DNA from: Daphnia carinata
Taxonomy: Eukaryota > Arthropoda > Branchiopoda > Diplostraca > Daphniidae
Reading direction: 5' to 3'
DNA length: 64,000 bases
NCBI RefSeq assembly: GCF_022539665.2
Contig: NC_081336.1
Location: 8,222,778-8,286,777, forward strand
Shown here: positions 1 to 10,292 of the stretch, piece by piece
Layout: every line of letters begins with the position of its first letter
Position numbering within the stretch: the stretch's first letter is position 1
The notes under the pieces: generated by a model
What the model was told of the DNA's origin: nothing
Database searches by the model: none
Seen by the model: the letters and a program-made list of their open reading frames with translations, nothing else
Made by a program: the position numbers and the translations under genes

Positions 1-323
1 TCTTGACGGTAATTTCACTAGGATCGAAGTGGGAAACATCAACCGTTATCTGCAATTGAACGCCAAGTTACAACGTGAGGTATGATAGTTAAACTTAACA
101 ATTTACTAACCTGAAACGATTTATCGTCTTCTTTCACGCTAGATAACAATTTCCCAAGTTCGTGATCCATACGGCGCATTGCCCTTCTCATCGATCGTGG
201 CATAATATTGCTACCGAACGCATAAGGATCGAATGTTTGTAACTGGCTGTACGGATCAAACGTGTCGTATGGTTCGAACGGATCCATCATCGTATGAAAA
301 TCTGAATACGGCATCAGAGACAT
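1..323 (-). CDS. small heat-shock protein (alpha-crystallin family), copy A, cut by window edge
   Basis: Two exons lie inside the window: 111-323 (start codon at 323-321, 71 codons, ending S-F-Q at a GT donor) and 1-49, which opens the alpha-crystallin domain with ITVDVSHFDPSEITVK. The rest lies beyond base 1. The N-terminal region has repeated D-P-F/Y motifs and an arginine-rich stretch (SMRRAMRRMD), followed by the linker KEDDKSFQ shared with the neighbouring copies. The phase-0 intron after S-F-Q sits exactly where copies B and C have one, so the three are paralogs. The family makes ATP-independent holdase chaperones. The 5' UTR seems to hold a small intron, with an acceptor next to the start codon and a donor near 409. 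The family call rests on the domain opening and the comparison with copy B; the C-terminus is not visible. Confidence 0.85.
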
Positions 324-464
324 GATTGCCTACAACGAAAAAAAAAATGTTTAAAAGCATCAGCTGACAGAGCAGGTAGGGTGGAACTTGGATAAGGAAG
401 CACCTACCTGATTGTTTGGAACTTGACTGGACACAGAACTGACTGCTTCTCAAAACGTACGTAC

Positions 465-507
465 AAGACTGGTTCATTGCCTAGTATGACATGGTGGCTT
501 ATATAAG
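465..507 (-). promoter_or_regulatory. TATA box and initiator-like site of sHSP copy A
   Basis: On the minus strand TATATAAG reads from 505 to 498, and a CCAGTC initiator-like site lies about 35 nt downstream near 470. This places transcription start about 145 nt before the start codon. No clean tripartite heat-shock element was found by eye. Confidence 0.55.
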
Positions 508-1194
508 TAATTGCTAAAACGGAATTTCAACGTTCTTTTAAGACGTCTTTTAATCGATAATTTGAAAACAGATGAAAACGTTTAGATGAAACAAATTCTG
601 GGAAAGGATGAAAACTAATTCCGGTTTTCTTTTCTTAAAACATTTTTTGTAGGATAAATTTGCCGATCTGCCAATAGGGTTCCGATTTATTCTGTGCGTC
701 ATCCACTGGTTAGTGGCATTAGTTAGATGTGGTTAAAATTAACTAGTTTCAGTAGTACATCTTTAGGCTACTTATCTATTTTAATTGAAATTTTTCTCTT
801 GTTTAGGAAAACCAAATTCGTGTTTACTAACCTTCAACCGTATCAGTTATTACTTGGGATATTCTGCAATGCAACAAGTCGTTATTCATCGTTGGTTCAC
901 CATTTCCGGATGAACGTGAGTGTCCTTTTTATTTATTAACGCCTTACGAATTTGCTTTCTACTGTTATCTTTGCAACTGCCGCACGTAATAATGCACGGA
1001 AGAAAACATGTCATGAATGCAAGACTATTTGTATTGCAAGCTCAAGGTTAACATAGGACATAGTATGAGCGACATCGAACAAACGGTACGATTAGCAAAG
1101 GCCAAAAAAAAAATCATTTCACAGTTGGTATAAATTTTTATTTTTCATTTTTTTTTTTTGGGGGGGGGGGGGGAATTGATAGATTTACTGCAAT
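508..1194. other. intergenic spacer between sHSP copies A and B
   Basis: No coding signal was seen. The stretch holds the 3' flank of copy B, including a minus-strand AATAAA at 1142-1137 about 55 nt after the copy B stop, and a (T)n(G)n homopolymer composite at about 1149-1173. Confidence 0.5.
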
Positions 1195-2013
1195 CTATTT
1201 TCCTTGAGCTGGTGGTGGATTGATGGCTCCCGCTACAGGTGCCATTGTAATTGGAATAACTCGCTCATTGGAACCTGTGCCAAACAAGCAAATGAATCTT
1301 CTCTTTTTGCCCAATCTTAGGATACGCAGTATACCTTCTGAAGTCGTTTTTGGAGCCATAATAGTCAAGAGGCCTTCAGGCGACATTGTGGACGTAATGG
1401 ACTCCTGTTTGACACCGGAGGGAATCGTAATCCGACGGCGGAACCTCAGGAAATCAACAGAAAGTAATAACTTACAAATATTCTACCATTAATTCGATTA
1501 GTTGGAAAATATCTTACTCCCGCGAAATACTTCCATTTGGATCTTTGCGCTCATCATGTTTGGCTATTTTAAACAGATATTTACAATTAACGAACAACTT
1601 GCGCAATTATTCAACCGAAATACCATGAACGATGATGTCTTTATCGGTGGTTTTCACAGTGATTTCGTTTGGCTCAAAGTCCGTGACATCCACCATAACC
1701 TATCACGAAATAAGAATGAATTAGGTAACAATTTCTAGTATAAACGAATTACCTGAAATGATTTATCATCTTCCTTGATAGCCGATACCAATTTCCCGAG
1801 TTCACGATCCATACGGCGCACCGTTGTCCTTACCGTTCGCCGTCTTGACCGTCTCACGTGATGACGATACCTGGTGTACCTGTAAGGCTCGTACAACGGT
1901 TCGTACGTTTGCAGCGGTTCAAACGATTCGAATGGTTCAAAAACGTCGAACGGATCAGACGACTCAAACGGATCCAGCATCGTATCTAAACCGGTGAAAG
2001 GTGTAAGTGCCAT
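1195..2013 (-). CDS. small heat-shock protein (alpha-crystallin family), copy B
   Basis: Four exons in consistent phase: 1753-2013, 1624-1699, 1518-1563 and 1195-1444 (633 nt, 210 aa). The N-terminal third is built of D-P-F, E-P-F and E-P-L repeats followed by an Arg-rich block. The alpha-crystallin domain starts with VMVDVTDFEPNEITVK, continues with the KHDERKDPNGSISREF segment, and ends with the G-x-L motif SPEGLLTIMAPK. The C-terminal tail has an I-P-I motif (ERVIPIT), the I-x-I/V signature used for oligomer contacts in this family. The tail is longer than usual and Pro/Ala-rich. The predicted role is a cytosolic holdase chaperone; heat inducibility is not shown by the sequence. A minus-strand AATAAA at 1142-1137 follows the stop. 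Confidence 0.92.
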
Positions 2014-2140
2014 TCGATAACTTATGGGATCTGAAACTTGGGAAAGAGTACAGTTATTATCTACAATGCAGAAAATGAACTGAAATGTTTTACAATTTCA
2101 CAGATGATTGATTGACGACCAGCTCGCGTCGATAGTGGAC

Positions 2141-2178
2141 TACTGATTAGCAATTATTCATGTCGGGGTCTATTTATG
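2141..2178 (-). promoter_or_regulatory. core promoter of sHSP copy B (TATA + Inr)
   Basis: On the minus strand CATAAATA (2178-2171) is followed about 33 nt later by TCAGTA (2146-2141), matching the arthropod TATA/initiator arrangement. Predicted transcription start is near 2144, giving a 5' UTR of about 130 nt. Confidence 0.6.
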
Positions 2179-2634
2179 CATCATTTGACAATGACGAGAG
2201 CACGACGTTAGATCTCGACGTACATGTATCGATGCGGGAAAACGTTCGTAAAAACTACCTGAAGAAAACGTTACTTTGTTTAATTGTTTAACGAGCCCAA
2301 AACGACGAGAGGAAAAAATTGCACCAAGAAGAAATAGCGCAAAATATCCTACTGGCAGGTAAAAAAAAAACAAAAGTAAACCCTTGTTTTTGCTTACTGT
2401 GTACATCAATTTAGCAGCGCCAGCCACCAAGATTCGTCCAGCATTTTTGGAACCCAAGAGAATCACAATGAACGATTTTGCCTGTTCACGGAATTCCCAA
2501 TCCTTCTCTTGAATCAGACGTATTGTCCTTCGGCGGTTAACGTAGCTGGTCGTTGCAATCAAAGAAAAATTCACTCGAAAAATGGCAGTATCAACGTTGT
2601 TCTGCAATTTACATCCTGCGAGAATTGTACGCAT
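2170..2634 (-). other. open reading frame of unknown status between divergent sHSP promoters
   Basis: A 154-codon frame with no family I recognise. It contains a basic segment (YVNRRRTIRLIQEK), a stretch ending SKNAGRILVAGAAKLMY, and a hydrophobic run (about residues 85-108) that could be a membrane segment. It lies between the promoters of copies B and C, so it may be chance. A possible 46-nt intron inside it does not preserve frame. Confidence 0.2.
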
Positions 2635-2639
2635 CCCTT

Positions 2640-2673
2640 TATAAGGGACTCGAAGAGACGATGAGCTTCAGTT
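2640..2673 (+). promoter_or_regulatory. core promoter of sHSP copy C (TATA + Inr)
   Basis: TATAAG at 2640-2645 is followed by TCAGTT at 2668-2673, with the initiator A at 2670. The 30-nt spacing is textbook. The start codon follows at 2733 after a 62-nt leader. Confidence 0.75.
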
Positions 2674-2732
2674 GATTGATTGGTATTTGCAACTGTGCAA
2701 CTCTTCTGAAATTCGTTTTTCGTGCTTTAACC

Positions 2733-3485
2733 ATGGCTCTTTGGAATTACGATCCTTTCTCAGACTTCTTCTCGATGGGCACGCCCCGTAGTATGGATCC
2801 ATGGGGATTCTCTCGGATGGATCCTTTTTCCCGTTGGGGAGAACCGCCCCTTTCCTCGCTCTTGACACCGGATCTCTACATCATACCAACTGTTGTGACG
2901 AGGCGCCAACAGCAGAACAGAGAAGTCATTAGTGACAAAGATAAGTATCAGGTATAAAATCCTCCTATCTTTTCAGTATTTGTTGGTTTAATTGAAGTTA
3001 ATTCTATTCCATTTAGGTGACCTTGAATCTTGGTGACTTTAAATCCAACGAGATCAACGTTAAATTAGTTGATCGGGCATTGGAAATCTGTGCTGAGCAC
3101 AAGGAGAAGCCGGACGAAACTGGCCATATCTCTCGTAATATAAGACGCCGTTACATTCTACCCCGTAATGTTGACTTTGAACATCTAAACGCCACGTTGT
3201 CGGATAATGGAACTTTGGTGGTGTGTGCCACAAAGAAGCCGATAGAACCGGTAAGTAATGAAAAGGGCTAAAAGTTATTCTTGAATAATTGTTTTCAGTA
3301 TTTGTTATGGCTTTTGTGGTAATTGTGTGTGTGTGCAGGGAAATGAGAGAACAATTGAAGTCAAGCAGCTGCCACCACAATCTCAGCAGCAACAACAGCA
3401 GCCACAGCAGACAGCTCCTGTGACCCAGAAAACCGAGCAAGAAACTGGTAAGGGATCCATTAACATTCCAGTTAGTCACGAATAG
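2733..3485 (+). CDS. small heat-shock protein (alpha-crystallin family), copy C
   Basis: Three exons: 2733-2951, 3017-3250 and 3339-3485 (600 nt, 199 aa). The N-terminus is rich in Met, Trp and D-P-F/W motifs. The alpha-crystallin domain runs from VTLNLGDFKSNEINVK through HKEKPDETGHISR and RRRYILPRNVD to LSDNGTLVVCATKKP. The last exon encodes a Gln-rich tail (six consecutive Gln near residue 168) and ends with an I-P-V motif (INIPVSHE), a form of the I-x-I/V oligomerisation signature. The first intron sits at the same place as in copies A and B; the later intron positions differ from copy B, so the copies diverged some time ago. An AATAAA lies at 3645-3650. The start follows the canonical promoter at 2640-2673 and has a good context (accATGG). 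Confidence 0.92.
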
Positions 3486-3644
3486 GCTAAGAGGAGAGAA
3501 AAATGGAACCCAACTATCAAAATCTCATCAAGGTTCAGTGTGTTTCTTTTTTATGTTTCTGCTTTTTAAAAGATTGAAAATTTACCTGAGGGTTATTGTT
3601 ATGTAACTTGAGAAAGCATTTGTGGAACTTTCGAGATCATGCTT

Positions 3645-3650
3645 AATAAA
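3645..3650 (+). terminator. polyadenylation signal of sHSP copy C
   Basis: AATAAA about 160 nt after the stop codon. Confidence 0.6.
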
Positions 3651-4903
3651 CTTTCTCGAATTGAATTTGAAATTTAAGTAGTTTTGCACGAATTGGCGAA
3701 ATGTGGCAACAGTGACGTCAGCAACTACGGTTAATGATGGCGCTTACCTTGTCATTGACACACACGTTTTACTTTTCATCCGAAGTTCTAAACCATTACA
3801 TTATTCGAGAAGAATTGCACGTTGTTAATTGGAAAGCTATTAGTAAGAGATATCTTTCGTCCGTCATGGCAGTGTCGACTAGGGTGGAGAAGTATTCTAA
3901 TAGTGGATTATGTAAAAGTTAAGTCCAACCATTTTCCTCTAGAAATCACCTACTTGGGTTCACAGAGGAGAGATGCTCCTATGGTGATACACTCGTGACA
4001 GAATAAAATAGCTTAAACTAATTTTTTTTATATTTAGGAGTTAAACAGAACCTGGAATGTAAATCATGTTTTAATCATCAGCCTGTGAGCAGCGTGCTAA
4101 GGTAAGCTTATCATTTGCTATACTTGAAGTTATACTTCTCATAGAAATCTTTTTCATCCAAATCATAGGGATATATTAATAATGTGTATATTTAGCATGG
4201 AATGTCTAAAAGATGGAAAATGTACTAAAGCCATTTTCAGATTAGCAAATTAGTTATGGAATGAGGGTGGGGAAGGGACCTGGTATGAAGTTCTTGTAGG
4301 ACAGAAGGCATGCTCGTCTGACAGCAAGCCGTAGGTTTTTTTACAATATTGCTTCTTCAACTTCAAGTAATGTAGTTTTCCCATGATTTTGCTTGCTTAC
4401 AAAGAAAACTTGATCTCATTGTTTGTTTTATGTCAACCATGCTGACATGAATTTTTTACCATCAGCTGGGCTGGCCAGTCTAAATCACATGGTACTGCTG
4501 ATTCACATTTCTTGTCAAGATCAAAGATTTCTTTGTATAACAGCAAGTTTCTTCACGGTGTTTTAAAGTAGCGAACCGTTACCATAGATACAAAAGGAAC
4601 TTTGCGTTTAGTTGTTTATTTTTGAACATTGCTTTTGTTACATGGCAGGAGCAATTTGGCCCCTGCCTAGTTAGGCATGTTGTGTTTCTTTTCCATTTTG
4701 GGCCGCCATTAAATAAATACGTTTTTAAAATTTCCTTTGGAAGAGATTACGAAGCACGATTAGTTCTTTTTCATTGGACTATTAATAAGCAGCTACAATA
4801 ACTAAATGTTTCGCAGAGACAAGTTACGATGAAGTTGCATTCAGCTTTAACACTGGAGCACAAATAGACCACTTTTCGTTCAAAAGGTTTTGTTTGGAAC
4901 GTC
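3651..4903. other. non-coding spacer
   Basis: No credible coding exon seen. A minus-strand AATAAA at 4620-4615 could serve the CUB-type gene that ends at 4904. Confidence 0.5.
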
Positions 4904-7203
4904 TTAGTTTTCTTGAAACTCCAAACAAAATCCAGTATTGCTCACATCAGCCAATGCCTGAATAGTATTTGTTGCTGGAACTGCATCCACCGCCGTTTCT
5001 TGACCATCCGTTTGATAGGTCAATTTGAAAGGTCTAATCGGAGCTTAAAAAGATATTCGATATTAGTCTCGATTTTCTTTCCCCCAACACATTTTGATAA
5101 ACTTACTGCAGACTTGCACATTGGTGTCTGTCCCAGATATGAAAACTCGCTGTTGAAATAGGTTTGTACATACATTTTGGAATTTTACAGAACCTGGTGA
5201 TGGGTTCAATTTGTTGCCACAATAGCGATCCGCTTCGACGTTATTGGCGTCACGTCCGCCCGGTATAAGTAAATAATCGTACAAGCAGGTTGCAACAGTT
5301 ATCCCGTTGGCTCGACTTTGGTCGGTGTATGTCGCACCTACAGCTGAGTTTTGTGCTGCTTCCATTGCGTCGGTGGTGACAGCTGAAGCAAATCCGGTGT
5401 TCGCGGAAGCCACTAGGAGGACAGCGGGAGGGGTCGTAATAGAGAAAGCGTCGCCATCCGTTGCGGAACAAACCGACATGCACATCCGGGTCGCTTTCTG
5501 GTTTTCGTTATTTCAGAGTTTAAAATTTAAAAAACAAAATTGCTTTTATCGTCATTATGGCCGCAAGACTGTTAATAACAATAAAACGGTTTTTAACCTG
5601 TGAGGAAATGAGTTCAGTTCTGAAACAGATGTTGTAATTTTGATTATTGAGTTGACGAGCCCCAGCGACGTCTTGCCAGTTGAACGAACTGACTCTCCCT
5701 CTGGTAGAGGTGAAATACTGGAGGCAATCAATGGGAGCTGTGAGAATCAATCAATCAAATTAAAGCTTTAATAGGATTTTTGATAGTAAAAACCAAAGAA
5801 AACTTTGAAATGGGCCTGTCGTGTTACCGAGGTACGTGGCGCCGCACGGCAGCATTGCAATTTTGATGTTCCACGAACGGCTGATGGTCGTACCAGACGC
5901 GAAATTGAATAAGAGTTGAACATCGGTGGGATTGTTGGATGACAATGGGACGTGAAGATACACTAGTACAATAACAATCAGTTGATATTTTGTCCAGGGA
6001 ATTGCTTTGTTATCTTGCCATTTTTATTATTCGTATTGGCTTACTATGTTGGCCTCTGTTGTCACCACAAATCGTAGGAACCTCGTTAGACACTCCACCA
6101 ACTTGAAATGTATCCGTACATGTTCCGGCGGTCGGCTGGGATGTCGTGAACGACACGAAATCCAAACTTGACGTTTAGCAAAGAATGAAGTAATGTAAAA
6201 ACATTTTTTTTTTGTCCAGTGCGTTGTGGAAAGAAAAAACTTACCGAATTTGGCAAATGGGGTTGTTTTTTTGTTCAATAAACTTGGGGTCCATTCTGAC
6301 AGTTAACGTACAAGGGCTGCGTAGGGCAGTAGGTGGCGTTTGCCAGTAGGTATTGTTGAGCGTGACAATGCTCCCGCAAGAATTAATCACATCTGTTGAA
6401 CGACAATACTTAACCTTTACTTTCATATCCTATTTCATCGGGCAAAAATTATGACTTACTGATACAACAGACTTGTCCTTGGTCGCAAGGGCCGCTAGGG
6501 CGTCCACCGAACAAGGAACAGACTGATCCCGAAGTGCAGATTCCCGATTCGCCACCGTTCGAATTGCAGGGATCGAAGCTGCCCAGTGGGTTGTTGAAAT
6601 TGGGATTCACTGAAATCGGTATTCTCTTGGCTAGGGTGATCAACGGCCTCCACGTATTGGCGGGTGTGTACCTGTTGTTGAACAGGCCGGTGTTGACTAT
6701 GTTGGCACCCAAACCAGCGAACGCAAATCGACCGTGGTTTTCGTGATCCTCTTGGTCTGTATTGTTTTGAAAATGTTACATTTTTCCGTAGAAGTTTCAA
6801 ATTATTGTTGCATTTTCTATTTTGTGGTATGTTTTTCCGTATAAAGTCATGTTTCTCACCTCGGTTGAAGTATTTCTTGAATGAGTTATTGCTCGATTGC
6901 GGCCTTTTGAATAACGTTCGTCCTTCATAAGGACTTACGTCAAGTGCGTCTGCGAAGTAACGTGAAATTGAATACTCGATTTGCACCTTAACGTTCTTTT
7001 AGTATCGTTGTTTACTTACCCTGAAGACTTGAGCTGGGCTTGTGGTAAAGAGTGTTCCAAGTTTCAGGTGTGAATCCGTAGGCTCTTGCAAAATATTCGT
7101 CTGATTGCTGTATTGCCAATTCCTCTTCTTTGTTGTCGTCACATGCTCGGCTGGCCTGTGACATCAATACTACCGCAAGGATTAGGCAAACTTTTTTCGT
7201 CAT
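4904..7203 (-). CDS. secreted CUB-domain-type protein
   Basis: Ten exons keep one frame: 7020-7203, 6860-6949, 6460-6756, 6245-6392, 6045-6166, 5828-5962, 5598-5737, 5194-5497, 5107-5127 and 4904-5043 (1581 nt, 526 aa). A signal peptide (residues 1 to about 20, hydrophobic ICLILAVVLMSQA-type core) precedes an acidic and basic linker. A Cys-rich knot follows (FDPCNS...CTSGSVC...GQVCC), then CUB-like segments with the arthropod signatures F-Q-V-G-G and P-T-I-C-G-D-N-R-G-Q-H-M-Y, then S-W-N-I-K, A-P-I-D-C-L-Q-Y-F and Y-N-I-C-F. The C-terminal part repeats the layout (Y-D-Y-L-L-I-P-G-G ... R-Y-C-G-N ... V-Q-V-C-T-P-I-R-P-F-K). Arthropod genomes carry many secreted proteins of this build with no assigned function, so I infer only an extracellular protein. 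Exon 9 is a 21-nt microexon. Confidence 0.82.
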
Positions 7204-7312
7204 GTTACTTTTGTTTGTTTTTTTTAATTTGCTAAAGTCCAGAACTCCTCGTGAAAGATGTGTTCTACGGAGTCGTATCGGAGACTAGATAGATCATCCG
7301 GCTTGTAGGGTC

Positions 7313-7320
7313 TTATATAT
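7313..7320 (-). promoter_or_regulatory. TATA box of the CUB-type gene
   Basis: TATATAAG on the minus strand about 110 nt before the start codon at 7203. Confidence 0.5.
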
Positions 7321-7324
7321 GCAG

Positions 7325-10033
7325 ACCCAATAGAGTAGGAGTGAACGTGTTCGGGACCGAGATCGTTACCGTTCGTTCAATATGTTTTCCGGGTTGCTCA
7401 CCTTATTGCGCTTGCAGTTGTCCTCGCTTGTGAAATCAAGCATCCTGACCCTCCGCCACTGACCGAAAATGGCCTATTCCCATCAATGCGGGCGTGTTAC
7501 ATTGGCCGCTCCGGCTGTCAATAATTCTCTTTAATTTATGGCTATGTATTTAAAGGAATTACATTGCTCGTTGTTATAACAAGACGTTGAGGGACGACGG
7601 TCGTGCCATCAAATTTAGTCCTCTGTCGGCAACGATTCGGCAGAATGCCTTAGCAATACGGTCAATAGGCTATAAAAATGAGATGAAGTCTTTGGAAGCG
7701 TTTCCCTGATCCAAAACGATGACGTAGAAAACGGTCCAAAATAAATCCAAAGATTAAGTCTTTTTTTTAAGGGCGTTTGAATTTTCTTTTGCTGATTATT
7801 GGGAAATCAGTTCATTGGCAGCAATCTTAACCTTAAAAAAGAGAGGAAAAAAAGAATGTGGAATAAGAGCGACCCATTTATGTCAATTTTTATGATCTCG
7901 AAATGTCTCGTAATAAAACATGTAGTTCAAAAGCCTTTTAATTGCTTCCCATTATTGCCGTAAGGATAGTAAGATTTTGTTATGATGTAAAATAAATAGC
8001 AAATGTATTAGCATAAATGGCACCCTGTCGATCGACCACATTCCTGATTTCAAGTTCATAAACTCCTTGTACGTATGGAATGCGCGTATCGAATTTATAT
8101 TGTACACTGTGGTGATTCGCTATTAACCGACTTGTATTCGGTCCTCAACCTGCCACGTTACGATACCCGTTCCTGTTATAACCGCTAATAACAAATTTAA
8201 AATTTATCCTGACCAGTCTGTAAGTTTTCTAAGTTGCGAAGAAGAACTTGACTAATATCCTAAACAGTGTTATCTGACAATTTCAGGGCTACTCGTCTGG
8301 ATGGATGTCTTTGGACATGATCGTTATTCGCCTGGCGCACAAGCTAGTGTCCTCAAACGGACCAACCAATTTCACTCTCCGTCTGTAAAGCCATTACAGC
8401 CGGGCTTCAGAAACACAAGTCTTGTCTTGAAATCTTGAGCGATTTCTCTGGCCAATCGTTGGAATGACAACTTGCGGATTAAAAGCTCTGTTGTCCTTTG
8501 ATACCGATGGATCTCACGAAGAGCGACTGTGCCAGGACGTGTAAGATGGATGTTTTTAATACCTCAAGTATCCGGGGTATTTTTCTGATCAATTCTGGTC
8601 GGCAACTGTTTATTTGCCGTACCTGTTCGCTCCCATAGGTTGAGGACCTGTTTGCTTGGTACGAGCCATATAGACAATGTTGATCAAGTGAAAATACGAT
8701 GAAAATGATATGAATTACTTAAATATTATTAGAAAATGCGGACGTTCAAGAACAGAGCACGTAAAAGCTGTTATTGGTTCAAAGAAAAAAAAAAGGAGGA
8801 AAAGGAACGCTCTTTGTTGACACTGAAAATGGCGCTGGAGAAGCGGGTCGGAGACAAGTACCACATATGCAAAGAATCGATTATTGATTTAGAATGTGAC
8901 AAGTTACTCAAAATGACTGGTCGTGGTAAAGTTGGTTACTCAACATAACTGATTGTGGTAAGAGCACTAAAGGTATTGTTTAGGTAAAAGGAGGGAATTT
9001 TAGTTAATTAGTTTCACCAATTCTAATGTGACGTATGACTGATAACTTATTCATCCTAAACACGTACAACAGTTTCATTGCAGAGCCTTCAAGTAATTGT
9101 GAAAGGATATCTTTTCTTACTTTTAGGAAATTTGAAAGAAACGTTTTACACAAAATTGTGGACGGTGATGTTCATTTTCCATTTAAATGCTTTTATTTTT
9201 GTTAAAATATTTCTTTCTTTAGAATTGTTTACTTTATCAAACTGGATATTCAAAATTTAGAAGAAAACTGTTGGTCAGTGGAGCTCGCAGTTCTGAAGCA
9301 TATTGGTAAATTTGAAGATAATTAACTCCAGTTTAATCTAGTACCTCTGGAAGCTGAAATCCTTCTCTTTTATTTTCCAAAGCTTAATTATAAACATGGC
9401 AGGTGTCATCCCCTAAATTATGAGTGAGAAGTTCCAAAAATCAAAATGCAATTGCTGATTTTTGACTGTTGATCATTCAGGTGTTTCACTAATTCTGCTA
9501 TTCTTTAAGTTTACATCAGGTGGCTACTACTTTTATGGGGGGACATGGTATGGATAGGAAAGAAGGGTCTGTATTGTGAATGAGCACTTCTGGCCTTGCT
9601 TTTCGACCTCTTATCTATTGAGTCGATATTAATTTACTTTTGGTATATGAGGTCTTGTATTTCATATTTTAAAAATAATATCATTGTTACAGGGATGCAA
9701 GGTGTAGATGTGAATTTCTATTGCTAGCTTAGGATTTTTGCATTCAAGGAGGAGCTACCAACTTGTTGGCTGATTGCATTTCTACTTTTCAAACCAAATT
9801 AGCATCTCCATAAATGAGTGCAAATATTGGGCATCTCTATATTGCTAGTGTATTTCTATAGCATCATTTTATTATTCTGGATCAATTGTAACCAATCTTG
9901 GGTTGTCCTGACTGTTTAGTTGATGTTCAACCTTTAAGCTTACATGGGAAGTGTTACTTCCTCAGTTAAACTTGATAGTCTGAGTTTGCAACTGACTTTT
10001 TTTTTGTTTTTTTCTGTTTTGCAATTCCTTCAG
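7325..10033. other. gene-poor stretch
   Basis: No exon could be supported. A 70-codon frame at 8736-8948 ends with a plausible soluble segment (residues near VGDKYHICKESI), but it has no recognisable family and no clear splice partners. Confidence 0.4.
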
Positions 10034-10292
10034 GAAATTCTTATTGGCCGTCAATATGATGCAATACTTGGATTGGAAGTTAGGGAGACCTGGCGGAAGT
10101 TATTGGGAGACGTGTTCTGTAAAGAATTAATGTAAGTTTTATGAGCAATAATTTTGGTAATAACCATCCACTGAATATTCAACATTCAGGTTGGTGTTTT
10201 TCCCAACATCCAACAACGGCTATTTAGAAAATCGTTTGTACTTCTACGAGATGGTGGTTGCAAAACATAAGCGTAGTAGATTTCTTTTGTAG
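10034..10292 (+). CDS. candidate 3' end of an unrecognised two-exon reading frame
   Basis: A pyrimidine-rich acceptor (ending ttccttcag) opens exon 10034-10131 (98 nt). It closes at a strong GTAAGT donor. A 58-nt intron, typical for this window, leads to exon 10190-10292, which continues in frame to a stop. The joined frame reads EILIGRQYDAILGLEVRE, then TWRKLLGDVFCKEL, then MLVFFPTSNNGYLENRLY and a basic end. Phase agreement and intron size favour a real exon pair. No upstream exon was found and I recognise no family; it could be a remnant of a lost gene or an element. Confidence 0.3.

Noticed and set aside
2351-2396. 46-nt intron within the 2170-2634 frame
   Set aside because: Its removal shifts the frame into a stop, so splicing there does not give a better protein.
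5128-5193. Retained or 39-44-nt introns in the CUB-type gene
   Set aside because: They either break phase with the last exon or give introns shorter than any other in the window; the microexon solution fits both phases.
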